DNA from: Antedon bifida
Taxonomy: Eukaryota; Echinodermata; Crinoidea; Comatulida; Antedonidae
Length of the DNA stretch: 64,000 bases
NCBI GenBank assembly: GCA_963402885.1
Contig: OY727095.1
Coordinates: 17,923,001-17,987,000 of the forward strand
Reading direction: 5' to 3'
The notes below the pieces were generated by a model. That model was not told where the DNA came from. It saw nothing but the letters and a program-made list of their open reading frames with translations, and did not search any database. Shown here one piece after another: positions 35,910-47,343 of this stretch. Made by a program: the position numbers and the translations under genes. Numbering within the stretch: position 1 is the stretch's first letter; the number at the start of each line of letters is the position of its first letter.

Positions 35910-37144
35910 TATTTATTTCTTTCCTTCCACCCTTCTCCCCCATTTTTTGTTCGCAGCGTATCTCTAATTCTGGCCAATATAAGATTGTATAACTTTGTCA
36001 AAAGATTGACCTATAGCTATAGATGTGCAGCCAAGCTTTTTGACGATTTCGGAGTTGCGCAGCGTAAGTTACGCGAGATTTTATGAATTTCAATGATTGA
36101 TCATAGATTGAAAACCAAAAGTCATTCTGTATTGAAACTTGGTGAAATTTTAAGTCATATCAAGCACAAACTTTCTATGGATTTAAAATGGCAGGTTGCA
36201 CAAAAAGTGACGCGCGTACGCGCGTTTAAAATTTCAAAATGCGAAAAATCAACTTCTAATCAATTTTTTACGCGTTTCATGTCATTTTGAGCGTTTAAAA
36301 AATTCCCAGGCGTGCGCATTGTTTTTACGCGCGCGTGCGCACGTAGCGCAAAAACATGTTTTTTTTGCTGGATTTTTGTTTTTTCTGTCTTTTATAGTAA
36401 ATTTACCAATTTTCAATCAATTTTGCCTTAAAATCACGTCATACGAGCACGTAGAATTAAACAATTTGCGCGCAATTTTGATGAAAAAATTCAAAAAATT
36501 GTCAAAATTATGCCTTTTTTTAAACAGTCATAGATTCTAAACTACGTGGTGAACTTTTCTATAATTACATATTCTTGTAGTAGATGAGTTGTAGATATTG
36601 AATCATGCATCAATATGGCTAACCGGACATTGTGACGTCATCGTATGGCCACTCGAATATAAAATATAGGATTTTTGTCTCTTTTGTCATAGCGCATCAC
36701 ATTTAGTAGAGCTCATCTCTACTTATCCGTATTCTATTTCCTCCTATTTTTATATAATGTCTAGGTCAATCAATTATCTTTTGCATGATTTACCATTTTT
36801 AAATTTGTGATGACGTCATCATGTTCAAAGGCGTCAATAACTTTGGTCACTTATTTTCACCTATTCTGTACTATAGTACGTATAAAGATTATACTGTATA
36901 TACTGTAACGGCATTTGGTATAGCCCAAATCATTTATTTCCTACCTACTGCTATAATGTAGCAGGCCAAATAAGACTAAGTACTGATTGGCTATTTGTGA
37001 TAGACAAATAGGTCCAGGGACCTATAGTATAGTATAATAGTCATAATAATCTTTTTCTGTGTGCAATATTCTAACGTATGACGTGCACGTGGCTTTTGGG
37101 CTGCGGATAACCTAACTCGTCCGTAGTGACGAGTTCAAATCTAG
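35910..37144 (+). mobile_element. Headless type A unit with an extra ~145-bp segment
   Basis: No 5' hairpin; the body starts at TATTTATTTCTTTCC. At about 36905-37050 it has a segment (from TAACGGCATTTGGTATAGCC to AGTCATAATAATC) found otherwise only in the single copy at 45962-47223. The tail is type A. Confidence 0.75.
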
Positions 37145-38302
37145 TCTTTCTTATTCTTCTTTCTTTCCCAGAATTTTGTTGCGCGTGTATCTCTAAATCT
37201 TCTCAACATAACAGTGTATAACTTTATCAAAAGATTGACCTCTATCTGAAGATGTCGTAATAAGGTTTTCAGTCCCGTGCGAGTTGCGCAGCGTAAGTTA
37301 CGCGCAATTTTATGAATTTCGCGTATTTAACATAGGTTAAAAACCAAAAGTCATTTTGTATTGACACTTGGTGAAAATTTAAGTCATATTAAGGGCAAAC
37401 TTTCTATAGATTAAAAATTTCATGTCTCAAACAAAGTTACGTGCGCACACGCGTTTAAAATTTCAAAATGCGAAAAATCAATTTCTAATCAACTTTCTAT
37501 GCGTTTCATGTCATTTTGAGCATGTAAAAAATTCCCACGCGCGCGCAAATTTTTACGCGCGCGGTGCGCACGTAGCGTTAAAACATGCTTTTTTCGCGTG
37601 ATTTATGTTTTTCCAGCCATTTCTAATAATTTTACCAACTTTTAAACAATTTCGACTTAAAATCACGTCATACGAGCACGTGGAATTAGATAATTTACGC
37701 GCGTTTTTGATGAAAAAGTTCAAAAATTCGTCAAAATTATGCCTTTTTTTAAACAGTCATAGATTCTAAACTACATGGTTAATTTTATTTTTTATTACAT
37801 ATTCTGAAAGTAGATGAGTTGTAGATATCGAATCATGCATCGATATGGCTAACCCGACATTTTGACGTCATTGTATGGCCACTCGAATATAAAATAGAGG
37901 ATTTTTGTCTCTTACGTCATAGCTCATCACATTTAATAGAGCGCATCTCCACTTATCATCGGTATTCCATTTCCCGTTATTTTTATATAATGTCTAGGTC
38001 AATCAATTACCTTTCGCATGATTTACCATTTTTAAAATTTTGATGACCTCATCATGTTCAAAAGCGTCAATAACTTTGGTCACTTTTTTTCATCTATTCT
38101 GCACTGAATGTAGTACGTATACAATATAGTTTTATGCTTAATAATTCTGTATTCTGTAGACGTGACACAAAATAGAGAGCACACTAAAATTGTTCCAATG
38201 GCATAATCGTTTTTCTGTGCTCAATATTCTAACGTATGACGTGCACGTGCAGTTTGCGTGGCGGATAACCCGAATTCGTCAAAGTGACGAGTTCAAATCT
38301 AG
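37145..38302 (+). mobile_element. Headless type A-like unit
   Basis: The body starts TCTTTCTTATTCTTC and the tail ends CAAATCTAG. Its partner head is not found in the array. Confidence 0.7.
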
Positions 38303-38317
38303 TTCTTTTTTTTTTTT

Positions 38318-38346
38318 GGTTATCCGCAACTTAGTTGCGGATAATT
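38318..38346 (+). mobile_element. Solitary type C head
   Basis: A complete 5' hairpin (arms GGTTATCCGCAAC/GTTGCGGATAA) in a T-run, directly followed by ATT and the head of the next unit. It is an insertion at, or an abortive copy of, the very 5' tip. Confidence 0.75.
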
Positions 38347-39566
38347 GGTTATCCGCAACTTAGTTGCGGATAACCCTTGTTATTGTCACGTTTCTTTTTC
38401 TTCATCTTTATTCTTCTTTCTTTCCCGGATTTTTGTTGCAGCTATATCTCAAATTTTTGTAGACATAACTTTGTATAACTTTGTCATTATATGGACATTT
38501 ACCTGAAGTTGTGCACCTCCATATTTTTAATGACGTTAGAGTCGCGCAGCGTAAGTTACGCGCAATTTTATGAATTTCAATGATAGGTCATAGATTATAA
38601 ACCGAAAGTCATTTTGTATTGACACTTGGTAAAAATGTAAGTCATATCAAGGGCAAACTTTCTATGGATTAAAAATGACATGTTTCACAAGAAGTTACGC
38701 ACGCACGCGCATTTAAAATTTAAAAATGCGCAAAATTAATTTCTAATCAACTTTCTACGCTGATCATGACGTTTTGAGCATGTAAAAAATTCCCACGCGC
38801 GCGAAAAAATTTACGCGTAAGGTGCGCACGGAGCATGAAAATCATGTGTTTTTTTCTTGAATTATGATTTTACAGCCTTTCTTAGTCATTTAAAAAAAGA
38901 TTTACATCATTTCAAATTAAAATAACGTCATACGAACACGTTGATTTAGACCATTTGCGCGCGTTTTAGTTGCAAAAGTGACAACATATTGTCATAATTA
39001 AGCCTATTTTTAATCTATTATAGCTCCTCAGGATCATCCACGACCCCCAATTTTTTTAATTTAATATGTAAGCAGATATGTTGTAGATATGAATTCATGC
39101 AGAATCTTTACCCCTCGGATGTTATGACGTCATCGTATGGCCACACGAATGTAAAATATAGGATTTTTTACTCTTTCGTTATTGCTCATCACATTAAATA
39201 GAGCGCATCTCACTTTTACGTGCCCAAAATTCTTCAAATTTGTTTTAATGTAATTATTTAGATAATTATCTTCTAAAATTGTTATCTTTATATGCCAATT
39301 TGATGACGTCACCATGTTAATAATTGGATTTAAAAGATGGGTCTCGTAAATTCGTCTATGCTGCTCTGTATATAACATACAGTGTATGCTGTAAACACTG
39401 TAATATGCTGTATGCTACAAAATAGGTACAATTCAGCACTGTAAACATTCTTAATTCATGTCATAGGATGGCATAATAATTGTCGAAGTTCATATAGTTT
39501 AAAGTATGTGCATGTTGCGTTTGCGCGGATAACCCGAACTCGTCAAAGTGACGAGTTCAAATCTAG
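38347..39566 (+). mobile_element. Helentron-like unit H12, type C with an internal deletion
   Basis: 1220 bp with a type C head and tail and the same internal deletion as H8, so the two belong to one sublineage. Confidence 0.8.
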
Positions 39567-40714
39567 TTTTCTATGTTCTTCTTTCTTTCCACGAATTTTT
39601 GTTCGCAGCATATCTCTAATTCTGGCCAACACATGATTGTATAACTTTGTCATAAGATTGCCCTGTAGCTGTAGATGTGCAAGAAACTTTTTTTTATGAT
39701 TTTCGAGTCGCGCAGCGTAAGTTACGCGCGATTTTATGAATTTCAATGATTGATCTTAGATTAAAAACCAAAAGTCATTTTGTATTGAAACTTGGTGAAA
39801 ATTTAAGTCATACTATGCGCAAACTTTCTATGGATTAAAAATTACATGTTTCACAGAAAGTTACGCGCGCACGCGCGTTTAAAATTTTAAAATGCGAAAA
39901 ATCAATTTCTAATCAACTTTCTACGCGTTTCAGGTCATTTTGAGCATTTCAAAAATTCCCACGCGTGCGCATTTTGTTTACGCGTGCGTGCGCACGTAGC
40001 GCAAAAACATCCTTTTTTTGCTTGATTTTTGTTTTTTCAGTCTTTTTTAGTAAATTTACCAATTTTCAATCAATTTCGACTTAAAATCACGTCACACGAG
40101 CACGTAGAATTGGATAATTTGCGCGCGTTTTTGATGAAAAACTTCAAAAATTCGTCAAAATTAGACCTTTTTTTAAACTGTCATAAATTCTAAACTACGT
40201 GGTGAACTTTTTTTAAATTACATATTCTGGAAGTAGATGAGTTGTATTTCTCGAATCATGCATTGATATGGCTAACCGGACATTGTGACGTCATCGTATG
40301 GCCACCCGAATATAAAATATAGGATTTTTTTCTCTTTCGTCAGAGCTCTTCAAATTTAATAGAGCGCATCTCTACTTATCCATATTCCATTTCCCTCAAT
40401 TTTTTTATTTTGTCTAGGTCAATCAATTATCTTTCGCATGATTTAAAATTTTTAAAATTGTTATGACGTCATCATGTTCAAAAGCGTCAATAACTTTGGT
40501 CACTTCTTTTCACCTATTCTGCACTGTATGTAGTACGTATACAGTATATAGTGTATACCGTATATACTCAGACGTGACGCAAAATAGAGGGCGCACTAAC
40601 ATTTTTCTAATGGCATAATCGTTTTTCTGCGCGCAATATTCTAACGTATGACGTGCGCGTGGCTTTTGCGCTGCGGATAACCTAACTCGTTCGTAGTGAC
40701 GAGTTCAAATCTAG
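39567..40714 (+). mobile_element. Body and tail of a type A unit
   Basis: It resumes with TTTTCTATGTTCTTC. The T-run at 38303-38317 before the inserted heads is probably its upstream part; the head is missing. Confidence 0.65.
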
Positions 40715-40716
40715 TT

Positions 40717-41951
40717 GGTTATCCGCACTTGGCGGATAACCCCTTGTTATTGTCAGGATCTTTTTTTTCTTTTTTTTTTTTTTTTTTTTTTTTTTTCTAT
40801 ATTCTTCTTTCTTTCCACGAAATTTGTTCGCAGCGTATCTCAAATTCTGGCTAACATAAGATTGTATAACTTTGTCATAAGATTGACCTGCAGCTGTAGA
40901 TGTGCAAGAAACTTTTTTTTATGAATTTTGAGTCGCGCAGCGTAAGTTACGCGCGATTTTATGAATTTCAATGATTGATCATAGATTAAAAACCAAAAGT
41001 CATTTTGTATTGAAACTTGGTGAAAATTTAAGTCATATCAAGCGCAAACTTTCTATGGATTAAAAATGGCAGGTTGCGCAAAAAGTTACGCGCGCACGCG
41101 CGTTTAAAATTTCAAATTGCGAAAAATCCATTTCTAATCAACTTTCTACGCGTTTCATGTCATTTTGAGCATTTCAAAAATTCCCACGCGTGCGCAATAT
41201 TTTTACGCGCGCGTGCGCACGTAGGGCAAAAACATGTTTTTTTTGCTTGATTTTTGTTTTTTCAGCCTTTTCTAGTAATTTTACCAACTTTCAAACAATT
41301 TCGACTTAAAATCACGTCATACGAGCACGTAGAATTGAACAATTTGCGCGCGTTTTTGATAAACAATTTCAAAAATTTTTCAAAATTATACCTTTTTTTA
41401 AACAGTCATAGATTTTAAACTACATGCTCAATTTTATTTTTTTTTACATATTCTAAAAGTAGATGAGTTGTAGATATATAATCATGCATCCATTTGGCTA
41501 ACCGGACATTGTGACGTCATCGTATGGCCACTTCAATATCAAATATAGGATTTTTGTCTCTTTCGTCATAGCTCATCACATTTAATAGAGCGCATCTCTA
41601 CTTATCCATATTCCATTTTCCTCAATTTTGTAATATTGTCTAGGTCAATCAATTATCTTTTACATGATTTACCATTTTTAAAATTGTGATGACGTCATCA
41701 TGTTCAAAAGCGTCAATAACTTTGGTCACTTATTTTCACCTATTCTGCACTGTATGTAGTACGTATACAGTACGTATACAGTATATAGTGTATACCGTAT
41801 ATACTTAGACGTGAAGCAAAATAGAGGGCGCACTAACACTTTTTCAATGGCATAATCGTTTTTCTGCGTGCAATATTCTAACTTATGTCGTGCGCGTGGA
41901 TTTTGCGCTGCGGATAACCTAACTCGTCCGTAGTGACGAGTTCAAATCTAG
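40717..41951 (+). mobile_element. Helentron-like unit H13, type A, complete
   Basis: 1235 bp with standard ends. A 14-bp local duplication of ACAGTACGTATACAG-type text lies near 41765-41780. Confidence 0.8.
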
Positions 41952-41953
41952 TT

Positions 41954-42057
41954 GGTTATCCGCACTTGGCGGATAACCCCTTGTTATTGTCAGGATCTTT
42001 TTTGGTTATCCGCACTTGGCGGATAACCCCTTGTTATTGTCAGGATCTTTTTTTTTT
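41954..42057 (+). mobile_element. Two stacked type A heads (H14, H15)
   Basis: Heads start at 41954 and 42004, each followed by GTCAGGATC and a short T-run, with the third head (H16) at 42058. One of the first two is continued at 44488-45638; the other has no body. Confidence 0.8.
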
Positions 42058-43270
42058 GGTTATCCGCACTTGGCGGATAACCCCTTGTTATTGTCAGGAT
42101 CTTTTTTTTTTTTTTTTTTTTTTTTCTATGTTCTTCTTTCTTTCCACGAATTTTGTTCGCAGCGTATCTCTATCCTCTGGCCAACATAAGATTGTATAAC
42201 TTTGTCATAAGATTGACCTATAGCTGTAGATGTGCAGCCAAGCTTTTCGACGATTTCGGAGTTGCGCAGCGTAAGTTACGCGCGATTTTATGAATTTCAA
42301 TGATTGATCATAGATTAAAAACCAAAAGTCATTTTGTATTGAAACTTGGTGAAAATTTAAGTCATATCAAGCGCAAACTTTCTATGGATTAAAAATGGCA
42401 GGTTGCGAAGAAAGTTACGCGCGCACGCGCATTTAAAATTTCAAATTGCGAAAAATCCATTTCTAATCAACTTTCTACGCGTTTCATGTCATTTTGAGCA
42501 TTTCAAAAATTCCCACGCGTGCGCAATATTTTTACGCGCGCGTGCGCACGTAGGGCAAAAACATGTTTTTTTTGCTTGATTTTTGTTTTTTCAGCCTTTT
42601 CTAGTAATTTTACCAACTTTCAAACAATTTCGACTTAAAATCACGTCATACGAGCACTTAGAATTAAACAATTTGCGCGCGTTCTTGATAAACAATTTCA
42701 AAAATTTGTCAAAATTATACCTTTTTTTAAACAGTCATAGATTCTAAACTACATGGTCAATTTTATTTTTTTTTTACATATTCTGAAAGTAGATGAGTTG
42801 TAGATATAGAATCATGCATCCATTTGGCTAACCGGACATTGTGACGTCATCGTATGGCCACTCCAATATCAAATATAGGATTTTTGTCTCTTTCGTCATA
42901 GCTCATCACATTTAATAGAGCGCATCTCTACTTATCCATATTCCATTTTCCTCAATTTTGTAATATTGTCTAGGTCAATCAATTATCTTTTACATGATTT
43001 ACCATTTTTAAAATTGTGATGACGTCATCATGTTCAAAAGCGTCAATAACTTTGGTCACTTATTTTCACCTATTCTGCACTGTATGTAGTACGTATACAG
43101 TATATAGTGTATACCGTATATACTTAGACGTGAAGCAAAATAGAGGGCGCACTAACACTTTTTCAATGGCATAATCGTTTTTCTGCGCGCAATATTCTAA
43201 CTTATGTCGTGCGCGTGGCTTTTGCGCTGCGGATAACCTAACTCGTCCGTAGTGACGAGTTCAAATCTAG
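42058..43270 (+). mobile_element. Helentron-like unit H16, type A, complete
   Basis: 1213 bp with standard type A ends. Confidence 0.8.
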
Positions 43271-43272
43271 TT

Positions 43273-44487
43273 GGTTATCCGCACTTGGCGGATAACCCCT
43301 TGTTATTGTCAGGATCTTTTTTTTCTTTTTTTTTTTTTTTTTTTTCTATATTCTTCTTTCTTTCCACGAATTTTGTTCGCAGCGTATCTCAAATTCTGGC
43401 TAACATAAGATTGTATAACTTTGTCATAAGATTGACCTGCAGCTGTAGATGTGCAAGAAACTTTTTTTTAAGAATTTTGAGTCGCGCAGCGTAAGTTACG
43501 CGCGATTTTATGAATTTCAATGATTGATCATAGATTAAAAACCAAAAGTCATTTTGTATTGAAACTTGGTGAAAATTTAAGTCATATCAAGCGCAAACTT
43601 TCTATGGATTAAAAATGGCAGGTTGCGAAGAAAGTTACGCGCGCACGCGCGTTTAAAATTTCAAATTGCGAAAAATCCATTTCTAATCAACTTTCTACGC
43701 GTTTCATGTCATTTTAAGCATTTCAAAAATTCCCACGCGTGCGCAATATTTTTACGCGCGCGTGCGCACGTAGGGCAAAAACATGTTTTTTTTGCTTGAT
43801 TTTCGTTTTTTCAGCCTTTTCTAGTAATTTTACCAACTTTCAAACAATTTCGACTTGAAATCACGTCATACGAGCACGTAGAATTGAACAATTTGCGCGC
43901 GTTTTTGATAAACAATTTCAAAAATTTGTCAAAATTATACCTTTTTTTAAACAGTCATAGATTCTAAACTACATGGTCAATTTTATTTTTTTTTACATAT
44001 TCTGAAAGTAGATGAGTTGTAGATATAGAATCATGCATCCATTTGGCTAACCGGACATTGTGACGTCATCGTATGGCCACTCCAATATCAAATATAGGAT
44101 TTTTGTCTCTTTCGTCATAGCTCATCACATTTAATAGAGCGCATCTCTACTTATCCATATTCCATTTTCCTCAATTTTGTAATATTGTCTAGGTCAATCA
44201 ATTATCTTTTACATGATTTACCATTTTTAAAATTGTTATGACGTCATCATGTTCAAAAGCGTCAATAACTTTGGTCACTTATTTTCACCTATTCTGCACT
44301 GTATGTAGTACGTATACAGTATAGTGTATACCGTATATACTTAGACGTGAAGCAAAATAGAGGGCACACTAACACTTTTTCAATGGCATAATCGTGTTTC
44401 TGTGCGCAATATTCTAACTTATGTCGTGCGCGTGGCTTTTGCGCTGCGGATAACCTAACTCGTCCGTAGTGACGAGTTCAAATCTAG
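43273..44487 (+). mobile_element. Helentron-like unit H17, type A, complete
   Basis: 1215 bp with standard type A ends, following H16 after CTAG-TT. Confidence 0.8.
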
Positions 44488-45638
44488 TTTTTTTTTCGAT
44501 ATTCTTCTTTCTTTCCACGAATTTTGTTCGCAGCGTATCTCTAATTCTAGCCAACATAAGATTCTATAACTTTGTCATAAGAATGACCTATAGCTGTAGA
44601 TGTGCAAGAAACTTTTTTTTTCGAATTTCGAGTCGCGCAGCGTAAGTTACGCGCGATTTTATGAATTTCAATGATTGATCATATAATAAAAACTAAAAGT
44701 CATTTTGTATTGAAACTTTGTGAAAATTTAAGTCATATCATGCGCAAACTTTCTATGGATTAAAAATGGCATGTTTCACAAAAAGTTACGCGCGCACGCG
44801 CGTTTAAAATTTCAAAATGCGAAAAATCAATTTCTAATCAACTTTCTTCGCGTTTCATGTCATTTTGAGCATTTCAAAAATTCCCAAGTGTGCGCATTTT
44901 TTTTTACGCGTGCGTGCGCACGTAGCGCAAAAACATCTTTTTTTTGCTTGATTTTTGTTTTTTCAGTCTTTTTTAGTAAATCTACAAATTTTCAATCAAT
45001 TTCGACTTAAAATCACGTCACACGAGCACGTAGAATTGGATAATTTGCGCGCGTTTTTGATGAAAAACTTCAAAAATTCGTCAAAATTAGACCTTTTTTT
45101 AAACTGTCATAAATTCTAAACTACGTGGTGAACTTTTTTTAAATTACATATTCTGGTAGTAGATGAGTTGTATTTCTCGAATCATGCATTGATATGGATA
45201 ACCGGACATTGTGACATCATCGTATGGCCACTCGAATATAAAATAGAGGATTTTTGTCTCTTTCATCATAGCTCATCACATTTAATAGAGCGCATCTCCA
45301 CTTATCCGTATTCCATTTCCCCCCATTTTTTTATATTGTATAGGCCGATCAATTATCTTTCGCATGATATACCGTTTTTAAAATTGTGATGACGTCATCA
45401 TGTCCAAAAGCGTCAATAACTTGGGCCACTTATTTTCACCAATTCTTCACTGTATGTAGTACGTATACAACATAGTGTAAACTGATTATACTTAGACGTG
45501 ACACAAAATAGAGAGCACACTAACATTTTTTCAATGGCATAATCGTTTTTCTCTGCTCAATATTTTAACGTATGACGTGCGCGTGGCGTTTGCTCTGCGG
45601 ATAACCTAACTCGTCCGTAGTGACGAGTTCAAATCTAG
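44488..45638 (+). mobile_element. Body and tail closing the array
   Basis: It resumes in a T-run and ends CAAATCTAG at 45638. The next bases, TTTGTCATTG, are the right half of the empty site seen in copy A at about 7071. Confidence 0.75.
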
Positions 45639-45961
45639 TTTGTCATTGTAATTGTTTTGTCTTTTCAGAATGATCAGAAATTAAATATTAATATATGATA
45701 ATTGTATATTATGGTACAAAGGTATTGTGAACACTAGGACCTTCAACATGCCATTGTTTTAATGATAATGTATGTGCCATAATATTAATATCTGAATAAC
45801 TTATTGGCTTAGCAGAAATAAAGCTTACTGTTAATACAATTCCTGTCACAATAATTAACACTAAAACAATGATGGATAAAAATCAATTTATCGTCATAGG
45901 TATAATTACGTACGTAACCATATAATAATAATAACTATATAATAGTAAACCTAGATTTATT

Positions 45962-47223
45962 GGTTATCCGCACTTGGCGGATAACCCCTTGTTATTGTCA
46001 GGATCTTTTTTTTCTTTTTTTTTTTTTTTTTCTATATTCTTCTTTCTTTCCACGAATTTTGTTCGCAGCGTATCTCAAATTCTGGCTAACATAAGATTGT
46101 ATAACTTTGTCATAAGATTGACCTGCAGCTGTAGATGTGCAAGAAACTTTTTTTTAAGAATTTTGAGTCGCGCAGCGTAAGTTACGCGCGATTTTATGAA
46201 TTTCAATGATTGATCATAGATTAAAAACCAAAAGTCATTTTGTATTGAAACTTGGTGAAAATTTAAGTCATATCAAGCGCAAACTTTCTATGGATTAAAA
46301 ATGGCAGGTTGCGAAGAAAGTTACGCGCGCACGCGCGTTTAAAATTTCAAATTGCGAAAAATCCATTTCTAATCAACTTTCTACGCGTTTCATGTCATTT
46401 TGAGCATTTCAAAAATTCCCACGCGTGCGCAATATTTTTACGCGCGCGTGCGCACGTAGGACAAAAACATGTTTTTTTTGCTTGATTTTTGTTTTTTCAG
46501 CCTTTTCTAGTAATTTTACCAACTTTCAAACAATTTCGACTTAAAATCACGTCATACGAGCACGTAGAATTGAACAATTTGCGCGCGTTTTTGATGAAAA
46601 AGTTCAAAAATTTGTCCAAAATATGCCTTTTTTTAAACAGTCTTAGAATTTAAACTACGTGGTGAACTTTTTTATAATTACATATTCTTGTAGTAGATGA
46701 GTTGTAGATATTGAATCATGCATCAATATGGCTAACCGGACATTGTGACGTCATCGTATGGCCACTCGAATATAAAATATAGGATTTTTGTCTCTTTTGT
46801 CATAGCGCATCACATTTAGTAGAGCTCATCTCTACTTATCCGTATTCTATTTCCTCTTATTTTCATATAATGTCTAGGTCAATCAATTATCTTTCGCATG
46901 GTTTATCATTTTTAAATTTGTGATGACGTCATCATGTTCAAAAGCGTCAATAACTTTGGTCACTTATTTTCACCTATTCTGAACTGTATATAGTACGTAT
47001 AAAGATTATACTGTATATACAGTAACGGCATTTGGTATAGCCCAAATCCTTTATTTCCTACCTACTGCTATAATGTAGCAGGCCAAATAAGACTAAGTAC
47101 TGATTGGCTATTTGTGATAAACAATTTATCCAGGGACCTATAGTATAGTATAGTAGTCATAATAATCTTGGCTTTTTGGCTGCGGATAACCTAACTCGTC
47201 CGTAGTGACGAGTTCAAATCTAG
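45962..47223 (+). mobile_element. Single Helentron-like insertion, type A, complete
   Basis: The left flank is GATTTATT and the right flank TTTTAATTGG; the empty site in copy A reads GATTTATTTTAATTGG. The insertion therefore adds GGTTATCC...CTAG plus one extra TT, i.e. a TT target duplication or a TT belonging to the element. The 3' part carries the ~145-bp segment also seen at 36905-37050. This is the clearest definition of the element's ends in the window. Confidence 0.85.
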
Positions 47224-47343
47224 TTTTAATTGGTGCTTGCATGTTTGTAATTTAGAAAATATTTTCTGATTATTTAAGATAAATGTACTTTTATAAATAG
47301 AAAAAATGTAAGGAAATCAAGCAAGTTACTAGAAATTATTTCT

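Larger units (their letters stand above)
21224..45638 (+). mobile_element. 24.4 kb nested and tandem array of Helentron-like non-autonomous elements
   Basis: The array consists only of copies of one element family, all on the plus strand, in three length and sequence types. I count 17 heads (5' hairpins) and 18 tails (3' hairpin plus CTAG). Each complete unit has a 5' hairpin with arms GGTTATCCGC/GCGGATAACC (or AGTTATCCGC/GCGGATAACT), a poly-T tract, a 1.1-1.5 kb non-coding body, a subterminal GCGGATAAC(C/T), a perfect 8-bp stem AACTCGTC/GACGAGTT with a 5-6 base loop, and CAAATCTAG or TCATGTCTAG. Neighbours join as CTAG-TT-GGTTATCC. Insertion is at TT, seen against the empty site in copy A. 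Subterminal inverted repeats, a 3' hairpin, TT targets and tandem arrays fit Helentrons and HINEs (Helitron2 group); the CTAG end also fits canonical Helitrons. No Rep/helicase gene is present. Confidence 0.75.

Noticed and set aside
21224-45638. A CRISPR-like array or a simple satellite
   Set aside because: The units are 1.2-1.6 kb with distinct ends, nested insertions and several types. There are no short direct repeats with unique spacers.
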